From Desulfovibrio sp. (GTDB lineage Bacteria > Desulfobacterota > Desulfovibrionia > Desulfovibrionales > Desulfovibrionaceae): a stretch of 40,935 nt of DNA. The translations under genes and the position numbers were made by a program. Positions 16,186 through 24,452 of this stretch are shown here, piece after piece. The stretch covers positions 1-40,935 of the forward strand of contig JAILPJ010000106.1 of NCBI GenBank assembly GCA_024699605.1. The letters are read 5' to 3'. The notes under the pieces are model-generated. The model was not told the DNA's origin. It ran no database searches and saw only the letters and a list, made by a program, of their open reading frames with translations. Position 1 is the stretch's first letter. Every line of letters begins with the position of its first letter.

Positions 16186-16270
16186 TTTTGCCGGAGAGGC
16201 TTTTGGGATGAACGCCCCAAAAGACCATAGACCATATTCTTTCGTAACCAAGAGCCTCTCCCTGGCAAAA
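16186..16270 (+). promoter_or_regulatory. Large structured 5' leader of the nickel operon
   Basis: TTTTGCC (16186-16192) plus GGAGAGGCT (16193-16201) pair with AGCCTCTCC (16253-16261) and GGCAAAA (16264-16270), 16 bp interrupted only by a 2-nt bulge. Inside is a second hairpin, TTTTGGG/CCCAAAA (16201-16222), and a single-stranded stretch of about 30 nt. The SD of nikK is outside, at 16294. It has no T-tract. It may be an uncharacterised riboswitch or a stability element. Confidence 0.5.
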
Positions 16271-16307
16271 CAGCGTCTGCCTGGCCAACACTGCAAAGGA
16301 GATTGCT

Positions 16308-17081
16308 ATGTTTAAAACCGCCTTGGCAAGCACCCTCTTCAGCTTGGGACTTTTGGCCGCAAGCCCTGTGCTGGCCCATTTTGGCTTAATGATTCCTTCG
16401 CAAGCGACAGTCAGTGACAAAGCCAAAAACACGCTCGATCTGACCGTTGCCTTTATTCATCCCATGGAACAGAATGCCATGCATATGGAGAAGCCCAAAC
16501 GCTTCATCGTTTCCTGTGAAGGCAAAAGCGAAGATCTCTTGCCCAAGCTCAATGAAAAACCCTATCTCAAGCACAAGGCCTGGAAAGCGCAGTACACCAT
16601 CAGCAAGCCCGGTCTCTATCAGTTTGCCGTTGAGCCTGAGCCCTATTTTGAGCCTGCCGAAGACTGCTTTATTGTGCACTATACCAAGGTCATCGTGCCG
16701 GCCTTTGGTGAGGAAGAAGGCTGGGATGAGCCCCTGGGTCTGAAGACGGAAATCGTGCCGCTGACCCGCCCCTTTGGCAATTACGCGGGCAATGTCTTTC
16801 AGGGCAAAGTGCTCCTGGACGGCAAACCGGTTGCCAATTGTGATGTGGAAGTGGAATACTTAAATGAAGGACAAAAGCGGAAGGCTCCCAATGACTACTT
16901 TGTCACCCAGGTCGTCAAGACCGATTCCCAGGGTGTTTTCACCTTTGTGGCGCCGTGGGCCGGCTGGTGGGGTTTTGCTGCGCTGAATACCGCTGCTGAG
17001 AAGATGTCATCCAAGGACGGCCCCAAGGAAGTGGAACTGGGCGCCGTGCTCTGGACCAACTTTGCTGGAAGTCAAAAGTAA
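16308..17081 (+). CDS. nikK: DUF4198 periplasmic nickel-uptake accessory protein (NikK-like)
   Basis: This 257-residue protein has a signal peptide ending at about residue 23 (PVLAHF, so the mature protein begins with His). DUF4198 proteins have an Ig-like fold and often act as accessory metal-binding components of nickel/cobalt ECF systems. Candidate metal ligands include His at the mature N-terminus and the [11 protein letters not shown] segment. An SD, AAAGGAG, lies before the ATG. The stop overlaps the start of nikM by 1 nt, so the two are coupled. Confidence 0.8.
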   Translation: MFKTALASTLFSLGLLAASPVLAHFGLMIPSQATVSDKAKNTLDLTVAFIHPMEQNAMHMEKPKRFIVSCEGKSEDLLPKLNEKPYLKHKAWKAQYTISKPGLYQFAVEPEPYFEPAEDCFIVHYTKVIVPAFGEEEGWDEPLGLKTEIVPLTRPFGNYAGNVFQGKVLLDGKPVANCDVEVEYLNEGQKRKAPNDYFVTQVVKTDSQGVFTFVAPWAGWWGFAALNTAAEKMSSKDGPKEVELGAVLWTNFAGSQK

Positions 17082-17725
17082 TGCACATCGCCGAAGGGGT
17101 TCTTTCTCCTGTTGTTCTGGCCTCTGGCTATGCCTTGACCTGTCTTGGCACAGCCATTGGCCTGAAACGTCTTGACTACAACACCCTCTTGACCTGCGGC
17201 CTGCTCTCCGCGGTCTTCTTTATCGCTTCCCTCATCCATGTGCCCGTAGGCGTAAGCTCAGCCCATCTTCTAGCCTGCGGGCTTTTGGGGGTCTTTCTTG
17301 GCTTTAGCGCTTTCCCGGCCATCCTGGCGGCCCTCATTTTACAGGCGGTCTTTTTCCAGTTTGGCGGCATCACTGTCCTTGGGGTCAATACCTTCACCAT
17401 GGCCTCTGCAGCTGTCCTGGCCCATTTTGTCTATAGGATCGTGTTCAGACTGCTGCCCACGCGCCGGGGACTGGCCCTGGCCGCTTTTCTGGCTGGTTTT
17501 CTGGGGGTGGCCTTCGCCGCCTTCTTCACCGCCTCTGCCTTAGCCTTCTCCGATCAGGGCTTTCAGGCCGCCGCAGCGGCCCTCTTTCTGGCACATCTGC
17601 CCATTATGCTCGCTGAAGGCTGCATCACCATGTTCACCGTGCTGGCCATCGCTCGCATGCGCCCGGAATATCTGCCAGGTTCTGCGGCCAAGATCATAAA
17701 CTCCAACAAAGCCACAAAGGCGTAA
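17081..17725 (+). CDS. nikM: ECF-type nickel/cobalt transporter substrate-binding membrane component (CbiM/NikM)
   Basis: This 214-residue membrane protein starts [12 protein letters not shown]. In this family the N-terminal Met-His-Ile segment and a conserved later His form the square-planar metal site. The motifs HVPVGVSSAHLLACGLLG and GGITVLGVNTFTMA are typical of CbiM/NikM. About seven hydrophobic segments are present. Nickel rather than cobalt is inferred from the accompanying NikK, NikL and NikR. The gene starts one base inside the nikK stop and ends 2 nt before nikL. Confidence 0.9.
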   Translation: MHIAEGVLSPVVLASGYALTCLGTAIGLKRLDYNTLLTCGLLSAVFFIASLIHVPVGVSSAHLLACGLLGVFLGFSAFPAILAALILQAVFFQFGGITVLGVNTFTMASAAVLAHFVYRIVFRLLPTRRGLALAAFLAGFLGVAFAAFFTASALAFSDQGFQAAAAALFLAHLPIMLAEGCITMFTVLAIARMRPEYLPGSAAKIINSNKATKA

Positions 17726-17727
17726 GT

Positions 17728-18336
17728 ATGCTCAAGATTGCGCGCTTTTTCTGCTTTTCCTGCTGTCTTCTCGGCTCCTTGCTCTTTTGTTGCACAAACG
17801 CCCAAGCCCACAGAGTCAATATCTTTGCCTATCAAGACGGACAACAGATTCACGTGAAAGCGGGCTTTAGCCGCTCGCAGCCAGCTCGCAACGCCGAGAT
17901 CACGGTGATGCAACTGGACAATGAGGCAATCCTGCTCACGCTGAGAACTGATCAAAACGGCAATTGCTCCTTTCCCATCCCGCGCGAGGCTTCTCGCTTT
18001 GGCCTCATCATCCGCGTCAATGCCGGCGAAGGTCACGTCAAGACATGGACCATGAACAAGGAGGAGTTTGACGCAGCCAAGCCCGAGGCCTCCTCCCAAT
18101 CGCAGGCTGAGCCGCAAACGCCGCAAAGCGGGCCAGAACACGTCGCAAGCCTGCCGCCAAATCTGCGGGAGCTCTTGCAGTCAGAACTGGCCCGACAGCT
18201 TGCGCCACTGCGCCTTGAATTGGCTGAAACTCGCCAACGCATCCGTTTCACAGATATTCTGGGCGGCTTAGGCTGGCTCGTAGGGCTGGCCGGACTGTTC
18301 AGCGCGGTTTTGGCCAGACGCAAACCCCAAGCCTAA
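17728..18336 (+). CDS. nikL: NikL-like accessory protein of the nickel transporter
   Basis: This 202-residue protein has an N-terminal signal sequence ending near NAQA-HRVN, so the mature chain begins with His. A beta-rich domain follows (VNIFAYQDGQQIHVKAGFS), then a charged proline-glutamine linker at about 110-135, a helical region and a C-terminal membrane helix (GGLGWLVGLAGLFSAVLA). This layout is that of NikL, the small partner of NikM in delta-proteobacteria. Position between nikM and nikQ supports the call. Confidence 0.8.
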   Translation: MLKIARFFCFSCCLLGSLLFCCTNAQAHRVNIFAYQDGQQIHVKAGFSRSQPARNAEITVMQLDNEAILLTLRTDQNGNCSFPIPREASRFGLIIRVNAGEGHVKTWTMNKEEFDAAKPEASSQSQAEPQTPQSGPEHVASLPPNLRELLQSELARQLAPLRLELAETRQRIRFTDILGGLGWLVGLAGLFSAVLARRKPQA

Positions 18337-18339
18337 CGC

Positions 18340-19059
18340 ATGCCTTTTCTCCATTCTCTTGACCCGCGCCTGCGTCTGATCGTTGCTCTTCTCTATTCTG
18401 TCTGCACAGCCCTTTGCAGCGCCTTCCTCCCCCTTGCGCTGATGGGCCTCATCGCCCTCGTTTTCCTCTTCCTCGCCCGTCCCAAGCTCAAGGATCTGCT
18501 TCAGCGTTTGCTCACCGTCAACACCTTTGTGCTCTTTCTCTGGCTGATCACTCCGTTTACGACCCCGGGCCCAAGCCTATGGACCCTAGGTCCCCTGACG
18601 GCCAGCCAGCCAGGTGTCACGCTGGCCGTTCTGGTCACAGTCAAAGCCAATATTCTCACAGCCTTCTTCATTGCCCTGCTTGGCGGTATGAGCATTTCAA
18701 CCCTTGGTCACGCCCTTGAGGTCTTGCATCTGCCACGCAAGCTGATCTTTCTTCTGCTCTTCACAGAACGCTCCTTCTATCTGCTCCAAAGCCAGTGGCA
18801 GAGCATGCAGCAAGCGGCCAAGCTGCGAGGCTTTGTAGCCCGCACCAATCTTCGCAGCTATCTGACCATTGCTCAGCTTCTTGGTATACTCCTTATCCGC
18901 AGTCTCGATCACGCCCAGAAGGCGCGAGAAGCGCTGCTCTTACGAGGCTTTGCGGGCCGCATCCGCTCCCTTGAGATCTTGCGCTGTAAATGCCAAGACC
19001 TCGTCTTTGCCGGGATGGCCTTGATCCCCCTGGTGGCTTTTTTTCTGCTTGAACAATAA
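18340..19059 (+). CDS. nikQ: ECF transporter T component (CbiQ/NikQ)
   Basis: This 239-residue membrane protein couples the ATPase to NikM. It shows the N-terminal HSLDPRLRLIVAL and the coupling-helix motifs AAKLRGFV and LLLRGFAGR, the two A-R-G signatures of EcfT that contact the ATPase. About five hydrophobic segments are seen. It begins 3 nt after nikL. The ATPase gene that should follow directly is displaced 1.2 kb downstream by an inserted region. Confidence 0.9.
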   Translation: MPFLHSLDPRLRLIVALLYSVCTALCSAFLPLALMGLIALVFLFLARPKLKDLLQRLLTVNTFVLFLWLITPFTTPGPSLWTLGPLTASQPGVTLAVLVTVKANILTAFFIALLGGMSISTLGHALEVLHLPRKLIFLLLFTERSFYLLQSQWQSMQQAAKLRGFVARTNLRSYLTIAQLLGILLIRSLDHAQKAREALLLRGFAGRIRSLEILRCKCQDLVFAGMALIPLVAFFLLEQ

Positions 19060-19418
19060 GGAAGCAGGCAACCGCTTGGCTTGACGATCGAGACCAAGCG
19101 ATGCCGGATCCATCCTCTGCTTGTCTTCTCTCGTCCGCAGTGCGTGATAGCCAGTCAAGATAGGTAAGGGAAATACAGCGTGGTTCTTTCTGGAATTTCC
19201 GCCTCAAGGGGCGCTCTCACGATGACATCTCTGGAAGCCGTCGTACGGCAGAGTCACCGTACGTGCCAAAAGCGCCCTGCAGCTCAGGCCTGCCATTGCG
19301 ACCAAGGAAAGATCGGCCATGAAGATCGTTAGGCAATACAGTGCATTGTGTGCGGAAAGAGCAGGAGGATCAGACAGACAAATGGGGGAGACAGGTGGAT
19401 GGGATGGGAGAATTCAGC
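19060..19418. other. Left flank of the insertion between nikQ and nikO
   Basis: The region contains a small hairpin (GCTTGG/CCAAGC at about 19071-19100) and no credible reading frame. It is unusual for such a tight operon and looks like foreign or rearranged DNA. Confidence 0.4.
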
Positions 19419-20027
19419 ATGTACGAATTACTCACTGATCCGTTTTATGAAATCATCAAGCAATACGACCGGTGTGTCATCGAATATTGCCTTATGAAGG
19501 ATGACGCCCCTTATCGCAAGATGCTGTCGCATAGGGAAGCCGTATTGTTCGCCATGCTTAGGCTGGTCGATCAAAGCCTTGAAGACAAGCGCGCAGCCGA
19601 GATCAGGTGGGGCAAAGCTGTCGCGGACGATCTGTGCCCGTGGGCCTACGATATGGACAAGGCGAAGGCGACCCCCATTGATACCGCAGCATTTCTCCAT
19701 GCGCCGGAAATACGGCGCATAGACAGGAACGGATGCAGGTTTTATGACTGCGGGCGGAATAGCTATCCGGACGAGGCAGGACGGATACCCTACTGGTACG
19801 CTTTCCTGGAACCGCCTCACGGGACGAGGTACACGCCGGATGATTTTCGCAAGGTCAATGCGGCCTTGTTTCCAAAAGGGTCAGAGGCCCTTGCAGCGTA
19901 CGAATGGACGACTGACTGGTCCGATTATTTTGACGACGGCCACGAATGGTGGGGCGCGGCGTGCTGGAGCGTGTACGACGGTCGTTTGAACAGATATGCT
20001 GTGCTGTTTGCATCAGCAACAGACTGA
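19419..20027 (+). CDS. Hypothetical protein inserted in the nickel operon
   Basis: From the ATG at 19419 (MYELLTDPFYEI), behind GGGAG, the product is 202 residues, soluble and acidic, rich in Trp, Tyr and Asp. The last third contains PYWYAFLEPPHGTRYTPDDF and EWTTDWSDYFDDGHEWWG. No transmembrane or signal segment is present. I do not recognise a family; the aromatic and acidic C-terminus is reminiscent of immunity proteins of polymorphic toxins, but that is only an impression. It splits nikQ from nikO and has no functional link to nickel. Confidence 0.7.
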   Translation: MYELLTDPFYEIIKQYDRCVIEYCLMKDDAPYRKMLSHREAVLFAMLRLVDQSLEDKRAAEIRWGKAVADDLCPWAYDMDKAKATPIDTAAFLHAPEIRRIDRNGCRFYDCGRNSYPDEAGRIPYWYAFLEPPHGTRYTPDDFRKVNAALFPKGSEALAAYEWTTDWSDYFDDGHEWWGAACWSVYDGRLNRYAVLFASATD

Positions 20028-20298
20028 TAGATGCCTGTTTGCCGCAGGCATTGACCAGGAGCATCCCATGCTGAACCAGGTCACGCAGCCTCCTTGGTCG
20101 TATCGCAACGCTCTTCAGGCATTCTAGCCCTCATACTTCGATTGGATACGCCCTCGAGCAACGGCATGGCAGGCCGCATCGCTCGATCGCTACGCCGTGA
20201 GCCTCTCGTACTGCCCAGAACCTTGCGGATGTCCTTCCAACTGGCTTCTCCGAGCAGGGACACTCTGGCTCTTTCTTGCGGCTAAAGGAGTATTGTTG

Positions 20299-21039
20299 AT
20301 GGACTCAGCCATTTTCTCCCTTGAGCAGATCAGCATAGCCTACCAGACAGTCCAAGGCGAAAGGACGGTTTTGCAGGATATTTCCTTCTCGCTTTGCCAG
20401 GGACAAAAAATTGCCCTCTATGCTCCCAACGGCAGTGGCAAAACGAGCCTCTTACGCTGTATCACCGGCCTTTTGCCAGCAAAATCCGGCAAAATCTTCT
20501 TTCACGGCCAAGAACTTGCCAAAGAAAAAGATTTTCAGAAACTCAGACGCAAAGTTGGCTTTGTGCTCCAAGAGGCAGCGGATCAGATCTTCTTTCCCAC
20601 CGTACTCGAAGATATCGCCTTTGGTCCGCTCAATCTAGGCCTTGACCCGCAGGCGGCAGCCAAACGCGCCAAAGATCTGCTCACAACACTGGGCATCAGC
20701 GAACTCGAAGATCGGCCCACGCATGAACTCTCAGGTGGAGAAAAGCGCCTGGTGGCCTTGGCTGGCATTCTGGCCATGGAACCTGAAGCCCTTTTGCTTG
20801 ATGAACCCACCACAGCGCTGGATACCGCATCAAGCGGTAAACTGCTCGAAATCCTCAGCCAGCTGACAACAGCCCGGATCACCGTCTCCCACGATCTCCT
20901 CTTTCTCTCCAAGGTCGCAGAACAATTCTACACCATTGAACAGCAAAAACTGGTCAGGATGCCAAAACCTGTACTGCATTCCCATCATCACACTCACGTT
21001 GGCGGCGAAAAAGCCCACAGCCACGATCTGGCAGGCTAA
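20299..21039 (+). CDS. nikO: ECF transporter ATPase (CbiO/NikO)
   Basis: The 246-residue energising ATPase starts at the ATG at 20299 after AAAGGAG. Walker A is APNGSGKTS (42-50), the Q-loop is in VGFVLQEAAD, the signature is LSGGEKRL, Walker B is ALLLDEPTTALD and the H-loop is TVSHDLLF. A His-rich tail (HSHHHTH and HSHD) follows and could bind nickel. The gene completes the NikKMLQO system after the interruption at 19060-20298. Confidence 0.92.
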   Translation: MDSAIFSLEQISIAYQTVQGERTVLQDISFSLCQGQKIALYAPNGSGKTSLLRCITGLLPAKSGKIFFHGQELAKEKDFQKLRRKVGFVLQEAADQIFFPTVLEDIAFGPLNLGLDPQAAAKRAKDLLTTLGISELEDRPTHELSGGEKRLVALAGILAMEPEALLLDEPTTALDTASSGKLLEILSQLTTARITVSHDLLFLSKVAEQFYTIEQQKLVRMPKPVLHSHHHTHVGGEKAHSHDLAG

Positions 21040-21317
21040 ACAAGGCTCGACGCGGCCTCTTTGATCGGTGCCCTAAGCGCCTGCGCCCGAGATTGCCTTC
21101 TGCAGCTTTTGCGACTACATCTGATTGATACGAAAAATCTCCCGCAGACAGCGGCAAAGGAAACGGCGGAAAACAACGTGGCGTTTTCTGCTCTACCGTC
21201 CCAGGGCGGCCTCTTGCGGATGCGTTTCAGCTACGCCGTGCAGGGCATGGCATGCGTTCGGAACAAATGTCTTGGTTGGGCAAAAGCCGACGCTTTTATT
21301 TTTGTTAAGGAAGGAAT

Positions 21318-21734
21318 ATGGGCAAACTCACACGCTTTGGCGTTTCGTTGGATGAAGATCTTTTGGAGCCTTTTGATGCCCTGTGCCAGCACAGAAACTA
21401 CGCCAACCGTTCAGAAGCCATCAGGGATCTGATTCGCAAAGAACTGGTTCAGGATCATTGGCATGCGGAAGACTGTGCTGCCGGCACATTGAGTTTGGTC
21501 TACAATCACCACAAAAATGATCTCACCCGCCGCCTGATGGCCATTCAGCACGATGATTTTGACTGCATCATCACCTCATTACACGTGCATCTCGACCATG
21601 ATAACTGCCTTGAGGTTCTCATACTCAAAGGAGAGCCGGCACGCGTACGCGCCTTGGCCGATAAGCTCATCTCCTGCAAAGGCGTTAAACATGGCGTTTT
21701 TACGGCCACAACGACAGGTCACGACTTGCCCTAA
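21318..21734 (+). CDS. nikR: Nickel-responsive transcriptional regulator NikR
   Basis: This 138-residue ribbon-helix-helix regulator starts [20 protein letters not shown]. The DNA-binding part includes [14 protein letters not shown]. The ACT-like C-domain has the nickel ligands His78, His89, His91 and Cys97 in [13 protein letters not shown], matching the E. coli H76/H87/H89/C95 set with an offset of two. It likely represses the nik promoter when nickel is bound, through the site at 16086-16112. It has its own 280-nt upstream gap after nikO. Confidence 0.95.
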   Translation: MGKLTRFGVSLDEDLLEPFDALCQHRNYANRSEAIRDLIRKELVQDHWHAEDCAAGTLSLVYNHHKNDLTRRLMAIQHDDFDCIITSLHVHLDHDNCLEVLILKGEPARVRALADKLISCKGVKHGVFTATTTGHDLP

Positions 21735-21925
21735 GCGGTTCAGAGCATGTTTTGGCCCAGAGGTGGGTTCGCTGATTTTCATAATAGGAGTAAACAAGGG
21801 CAAAAATCACTGTGTGTACCTATTTTTTTATTTGTCAAAACGATAACGTGTATGCTCTATGTCTACAAGATTCCAATTCGGATGCTTGAAAAGTTTTTAG
21901 AGGCGTACCGTACCGCCTAAAATCA

Positions 21926-22210
21926 TTAGGGATTTCCTCTACCCCTCAGGGCTACTGTTATGTTACGCCTAAACCCCTCAAAAAGGTTGGCAATACTATC
22001 AGCACCCATAGTATCAAAGTCATCGGGCACAGACATCTGCCCTTTGAGAAATCCTGTTCTCATTGTAGGCTGATATTCTCCCGAAAAAGGAATAATTTTT
22101 GCAATAGGCTTGCCAGACTTGGCAACAATGAAGGATTCTCCTCTTCCAACTCTAGCCAAAATTGCTGACCAATTTCTTTTAGCTTCATAAATATCGTAGG
22201 TTTCCATCAT
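21926..22210 (-). CDS. Phd/YefM-family antitoxin, apparently without its toxin
   Basis: This 94-residue protein begins MMETYDIYEAKRNWSAILAR and carries the Phd-type core GESFIVAKSGKPIAKI, then MSVPDDFDTMGADSIANLFEG, the C-terminal toxin-binding tail. Family members normally end at about LFEG plus two residues; here about 15 further residues (FRRNITVALRGR) follow, suggesting a lost stop. The PIN or Doc toxin that should lie next (downstream on the minus strand) is missing. Confidence 0.75.
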   Translation of the reverse strand: MMETYDIYEAKRNWSAILARVGRGESFIVAKSGKPIAKIIPFSGEYQPTMRTGFLKGQMSVPDDFDTMGADSIANLFEGFRRNITVALRGRGNP

Positions 22211-22469
22211 CTTATCTCTTTGATTTCAAGGTCTAATTTATTAAACGTAGTTTACTTTTCATACTCTGTCAACGCCGCTGCTGGAGCATGGGGAGATGCA
22301 TGCGTTGCTTACGGCGTAAGCCGAGAGTTGTTGTCCTCAGAGCGACAGGGAAAACGACGCCATACAGGGCGACCGCAAAGAGACTCCGGTCCATTGGCGG
22401 CATGAGGAAGCCCCTGACGTTGGTCATGTGAGGCTCAGCAAAGCTTGCCTCAGAACGTTCTGGAGAGGA
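22211..22469. other. Intergenic with an open frame leading into the small ORF at 22470
   Basis: The plus frame of the small ORF at 22470 is open back to a TAA near 22317, without an ATG. Its translation (for example KETPVHWRHEEAPDV) looks protein-like, so this could be the decayed 5' part of a longer gene. Confidence 0.35.
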
Positions 22470-22601
22470 ATGATACGTGGCCAGATGCTGTTTGCTCTGA
22501 ATGCCATGATCATGGAATACGGCGAAATGGCAGGCAACATTGCCGAACTTGTCTCCCAGGCCCATCGTCTTCCGCCCCAAAGTTCCACGACAAGCAAATG
22601 A
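22470..22601 (+). CDS. Possible small or decayed protein, 43 residues
   Basis: ATG 22470 follows GGAGAGG closely. The product reads MIRGQMLFALNAMIMEYGEM then AGNIAELVSQAHRL and is amphipathic. The stop lies 3 nt before a strong hairpin at 22605-22635, as in a real gene end. The open frame continues about 50 codons upstream without a start, so it may be the 3' end of a broken gene. No family is recognised. Confidence 0.35.
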   Translation: MIRGQMLFALNAMIMEYGEMAGNIAELVSQAHRLPPQSSTTSK

Positions 22602-22604
22602 TAA

Positions 22605-22645
22605 GGCCCCGACTCAAGTGCTTTGAGTCGGGGCCAAGTGCTTTT
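22605..22645. terminator. Strong 13-bp hairpin terminator
   Basis: GGCCCCGACTCAA pairs with TTGAGTCGGGGCC around GTGCT, and AAGTGCTTTT follows on the plus strand. It can serve the small plus-strand ORF and, from the other side, the minus-strand kinase gene that ends at 22736. A second inverted repeat, GTGCTTTTGAC with GTCAAAAGCAC (22638-22705), lies alongside. Confidence 0.6.
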
Positions 22646-22735
22646 GACAGCGAAGACCTCACGCTTAGAAGGAGGGAAAAGCCATGAGGACACAAGTCAA
22701 AAGCACGTATCCATTTCCGCGTACCCTATGAGCTC

Positions 22736-23608
22736 TTAATCCAGCGCTGAGACAAGCTCGGGCAAAAAAGCCATGAGATCGACGATCTGACTGGCCGGTG
22801 TGGGCCTGACAAGTTCACCGGCCTGCCGACAAAGCGTTGCGCCTTCAAGACAGGCGCGCTGCAAAGGCCAGCCCGCGGCCAGAAGGCCTGTGACCACACC
22901 CGTGAGCAGATCCCCTGTTCCACCAATAGCTTCCATCACAGGCAGATTGGGTTCACGCACTCTCCCCAGTATTTTCCCCTGATGGACCAGGCAATCCTCA
23001 TGTCCCTTGACCAGAAGCCAGTCTGCGGCATTGCCCTGCTCAAAGGCACGGGCAGCCAAGGCCGCCACGTCATGGTCTTCGGCCTGTAAGAAGCCGCGTG
23101 TGTAAAAAGGATGCGGAGCACTGGCATCGGCCAAAAAGGTCAGCTCACCGAGATCCGGCGTAAAAAGATCATAGCGTTGGGCGTAGCCGCTCATCTTAGC
23201 CACATACATATAGCCTGCGTCACAAACCAGGAGCGGTTGCTTCGCAAGACCCTCAAGCGCCAGTAAAATACGATTGTGCCAGTCAACATCCGGATAGAGA
23301 TAGTGAAAGGTGAGTCCAGAAAGCGTGAGATCTGGCAAAGCCGCCACCAGACGGGCATAGATTTGCTCTGACCCCTTACCCTGACCGGTATCCCCGCAGA
23401 TCAGTGCCTTGGGAAGCGCTTTGCCCAAACTCTGCAGGGTAAGCCAGGCTGCGGCCAAAAGCGTCGGCGTGCCACGCTGCACACTGATGGCATCCAGATC
23501 GGCCTCTTCCCAGATGAGCGTTCCCCCTTCAAGCCGATAGTTGCCGAAATACAGGGGAAAGGACGCACTGGGCACTGTCCCTACAATCAGCCACGATCCT
23601 GCAGCCAT
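22736..23608 (-). CDS. Ribokinase-superfamily protein related to NAD(P)HX dehydratase / carbohydrate kinase
   Basis: This 290-residue soluble protein has the YjeF-C/PfkB-type anion-hole motif GGTGDLLTGVVTGLLA with the catalytic Asp, preceded by LVKGHEDCLVHQG and VMEAIGG. The N-terminal region (WEEADLDAIS) is shorter than in bifunctional NnrD, and no epimerase domain is present. It overlaps the 3' end of the DUF3343 gene by 22 nt, so they are co-translated. In this context it may serve selenium or sulfur metabolism, but its substrate is unknown. The family assignment is firm and the role is not. Confidence 0.75.
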   Translation of the reverse strand: MAAGSWLIVGTVPSASFPLYFGNYRLEGGTLIWEEADLDAISVQRGTPTLLAAAWLTLQSLGKALPKALICGDTGQGKGSEQIYARLVAALPDLTLSGLTFHYLYPDVDWHNRILLALEGLAKQPLLVCDAGYMYVAKMSGYAQRYDLFTPDLGELTFLADASAPHPFYTRGFLQAEDHDVAALAARAFEQGNAADWLLVKGHEDCLVHQGKILGRVREPNLPVMEAIGGTGDLLTGVVTGLLAAGWPLQRACLEGATLCRQAGELVRPTPASQIVDLMAFLPELVSALD

Positions 23609-24156
23609 AGCTTCTTAGCCTCCATAAATGCCTTCTGTAGCGCATAGGCACACAGTGTCTGAGCAGAAAATCTGGGTTCTTCAGCCTCGGCCAGCGTTGT
23701 GCCCACAAGCTTGGCCGCAAGATAGGGCACATCAGGGCAACCACCGCCTGAAACGTTGACGATACGGCCGCTTTGGCGCTCAACGGTGATTTTCATATTG
23801 GCGGCTTGCACCATAAACCAGTCCCCATAATCCACATGCCTGAGCAGGGAGACCGGAGCCAGAAGACCATCGGCCACAGGATAGACGCCCTCGGGCGCAA
23901 GCTGTTCTTTTTCCAGAAGAGCACGAATGGCCGGCTCATGGACCGCAGCGCAGACCAAAACCATATCGCAACCGGTGCGCAGCCAGGCGGGAGGGGCAAG
24001 TACGCGTACCGCAAAACCCTGTTCTTGCAACAGATTTTCCGCCCGAATGACTTCGCCCGTATGCTGAAAGGTCAAAAAGGATTGATCCGTACGCTTTACG
24101 TCGGTCTCTGCCTCTTGCTTTACGCACCGGCCAAGAAGCTTTGCCCAAAAACCCAT
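23587..24156 (-). CDS. DUF3343-containing protein, putative Se/S carrier-like
   Basis: This 189-residue protein starts at the ATG at 24156 after GGGGG. The N-terminal part FLTFQHTGEVIRAENLLQE then GFAVRVLAPP is the DUF3343 signature. The second half (GDWFMVQAANMKITVERQSG and VSGGGCPDVPYLA) carries a conserved-looking Cys and is of unrecognised fold. DUF3343 proteins are linked by comparative genomics to selenium handling. It is separated from tusA by a terminator-type hairpin, so a promoter of its own or partial read-through is likely. Confidence 0.7.
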   Translation of the reverse strand: MGFWAKLLGRCVKQEAETDVKRTDQSFLTFQHTGEVIRAENLLQEQGFAVRVLAPPAWLRTGCDMVLVCAAVHEPAIRALLEKEQLAPEGVYPVADGLLAPVSLLRHVDYGDWFMVQAANMKITVERQSGRIVNVSGGGCPDVPYLAAKLVGTTLAEAEEPRFSAQTLCAYALQKAFMEAKKLWLQDRG

Positions 24157-24184
24157 ATCAGCCCCCAAGCGTTAGCAGAAAACC

Positions 24185-24226
24185 AAGAGGCTTTCGGAAC
24201 GGTTTTCCGAAAGCCTCTTTGCTGTT
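24185..24226. terminator. Strong 15-bp hairpin between tusA and the DUF3343 gene
   Basis: AAGAGGCTTTCGGAA pairs with TTCCGAAAGCCTCTT, with GCTGTTTT after it on the plus strand and TTGGTTTTC on the minus strand. It probably terminates or attenuates transcription after the tusA stop. Confidence 0.75.
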
Positions 24227-24442
24227 TTACTCCTTGCGCAGCTCAAGGCGCGTCAGACCATTGCCCTCGTCCTTGGGGGTCACAGTCCAGCCAAGCTTTG
24301 TGGCGGCGCGGCTCACATTCTCACGACTGGCCTCGTTATCCACAAGCACATCCATGGGTGAAGCGGCATCGACCTTGTTTGCCTCATGAAACATCAAAAC
24401 CGGCTGCGGACAAGAAAGTCCTCGTGTATCAATTTCCCGCAT
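24227..24442 (-). CDS. tusA: TusA/SirA-like sulfur (selenium) carrier
   Basis: This 71-residue protein from the ATG at 24442 (behind AAGGAG) has the family motif DTRGLSCPQPVLM; Cys11 would carry the persulfide or selenide. The end is a short beta-alpha fold (MDVLVDNEASRENVSR). It follows yedE by 10 nt. Such TusA-like proteins beside the seleno-type YedE correspond to the N-terminal half of YedF. Whether it moves sulfur or selenium cannot be decided from sequence. Confidence 0.85.
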   Translation of the reverse strand: MREIDTRGLSCPQPVLMFHEANKVDAASPMDVLVDNEASRENVSRAATKLGWTVTPKDEGNGLTRLELRKE

Positions 24443-24452
24443 GCTATGCTCC

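Noticed and set aside
16253-16299. Cobalamin riboswitch in the nik leader.
   Set aside because: The B12 box and the other conserved core segments are missing.
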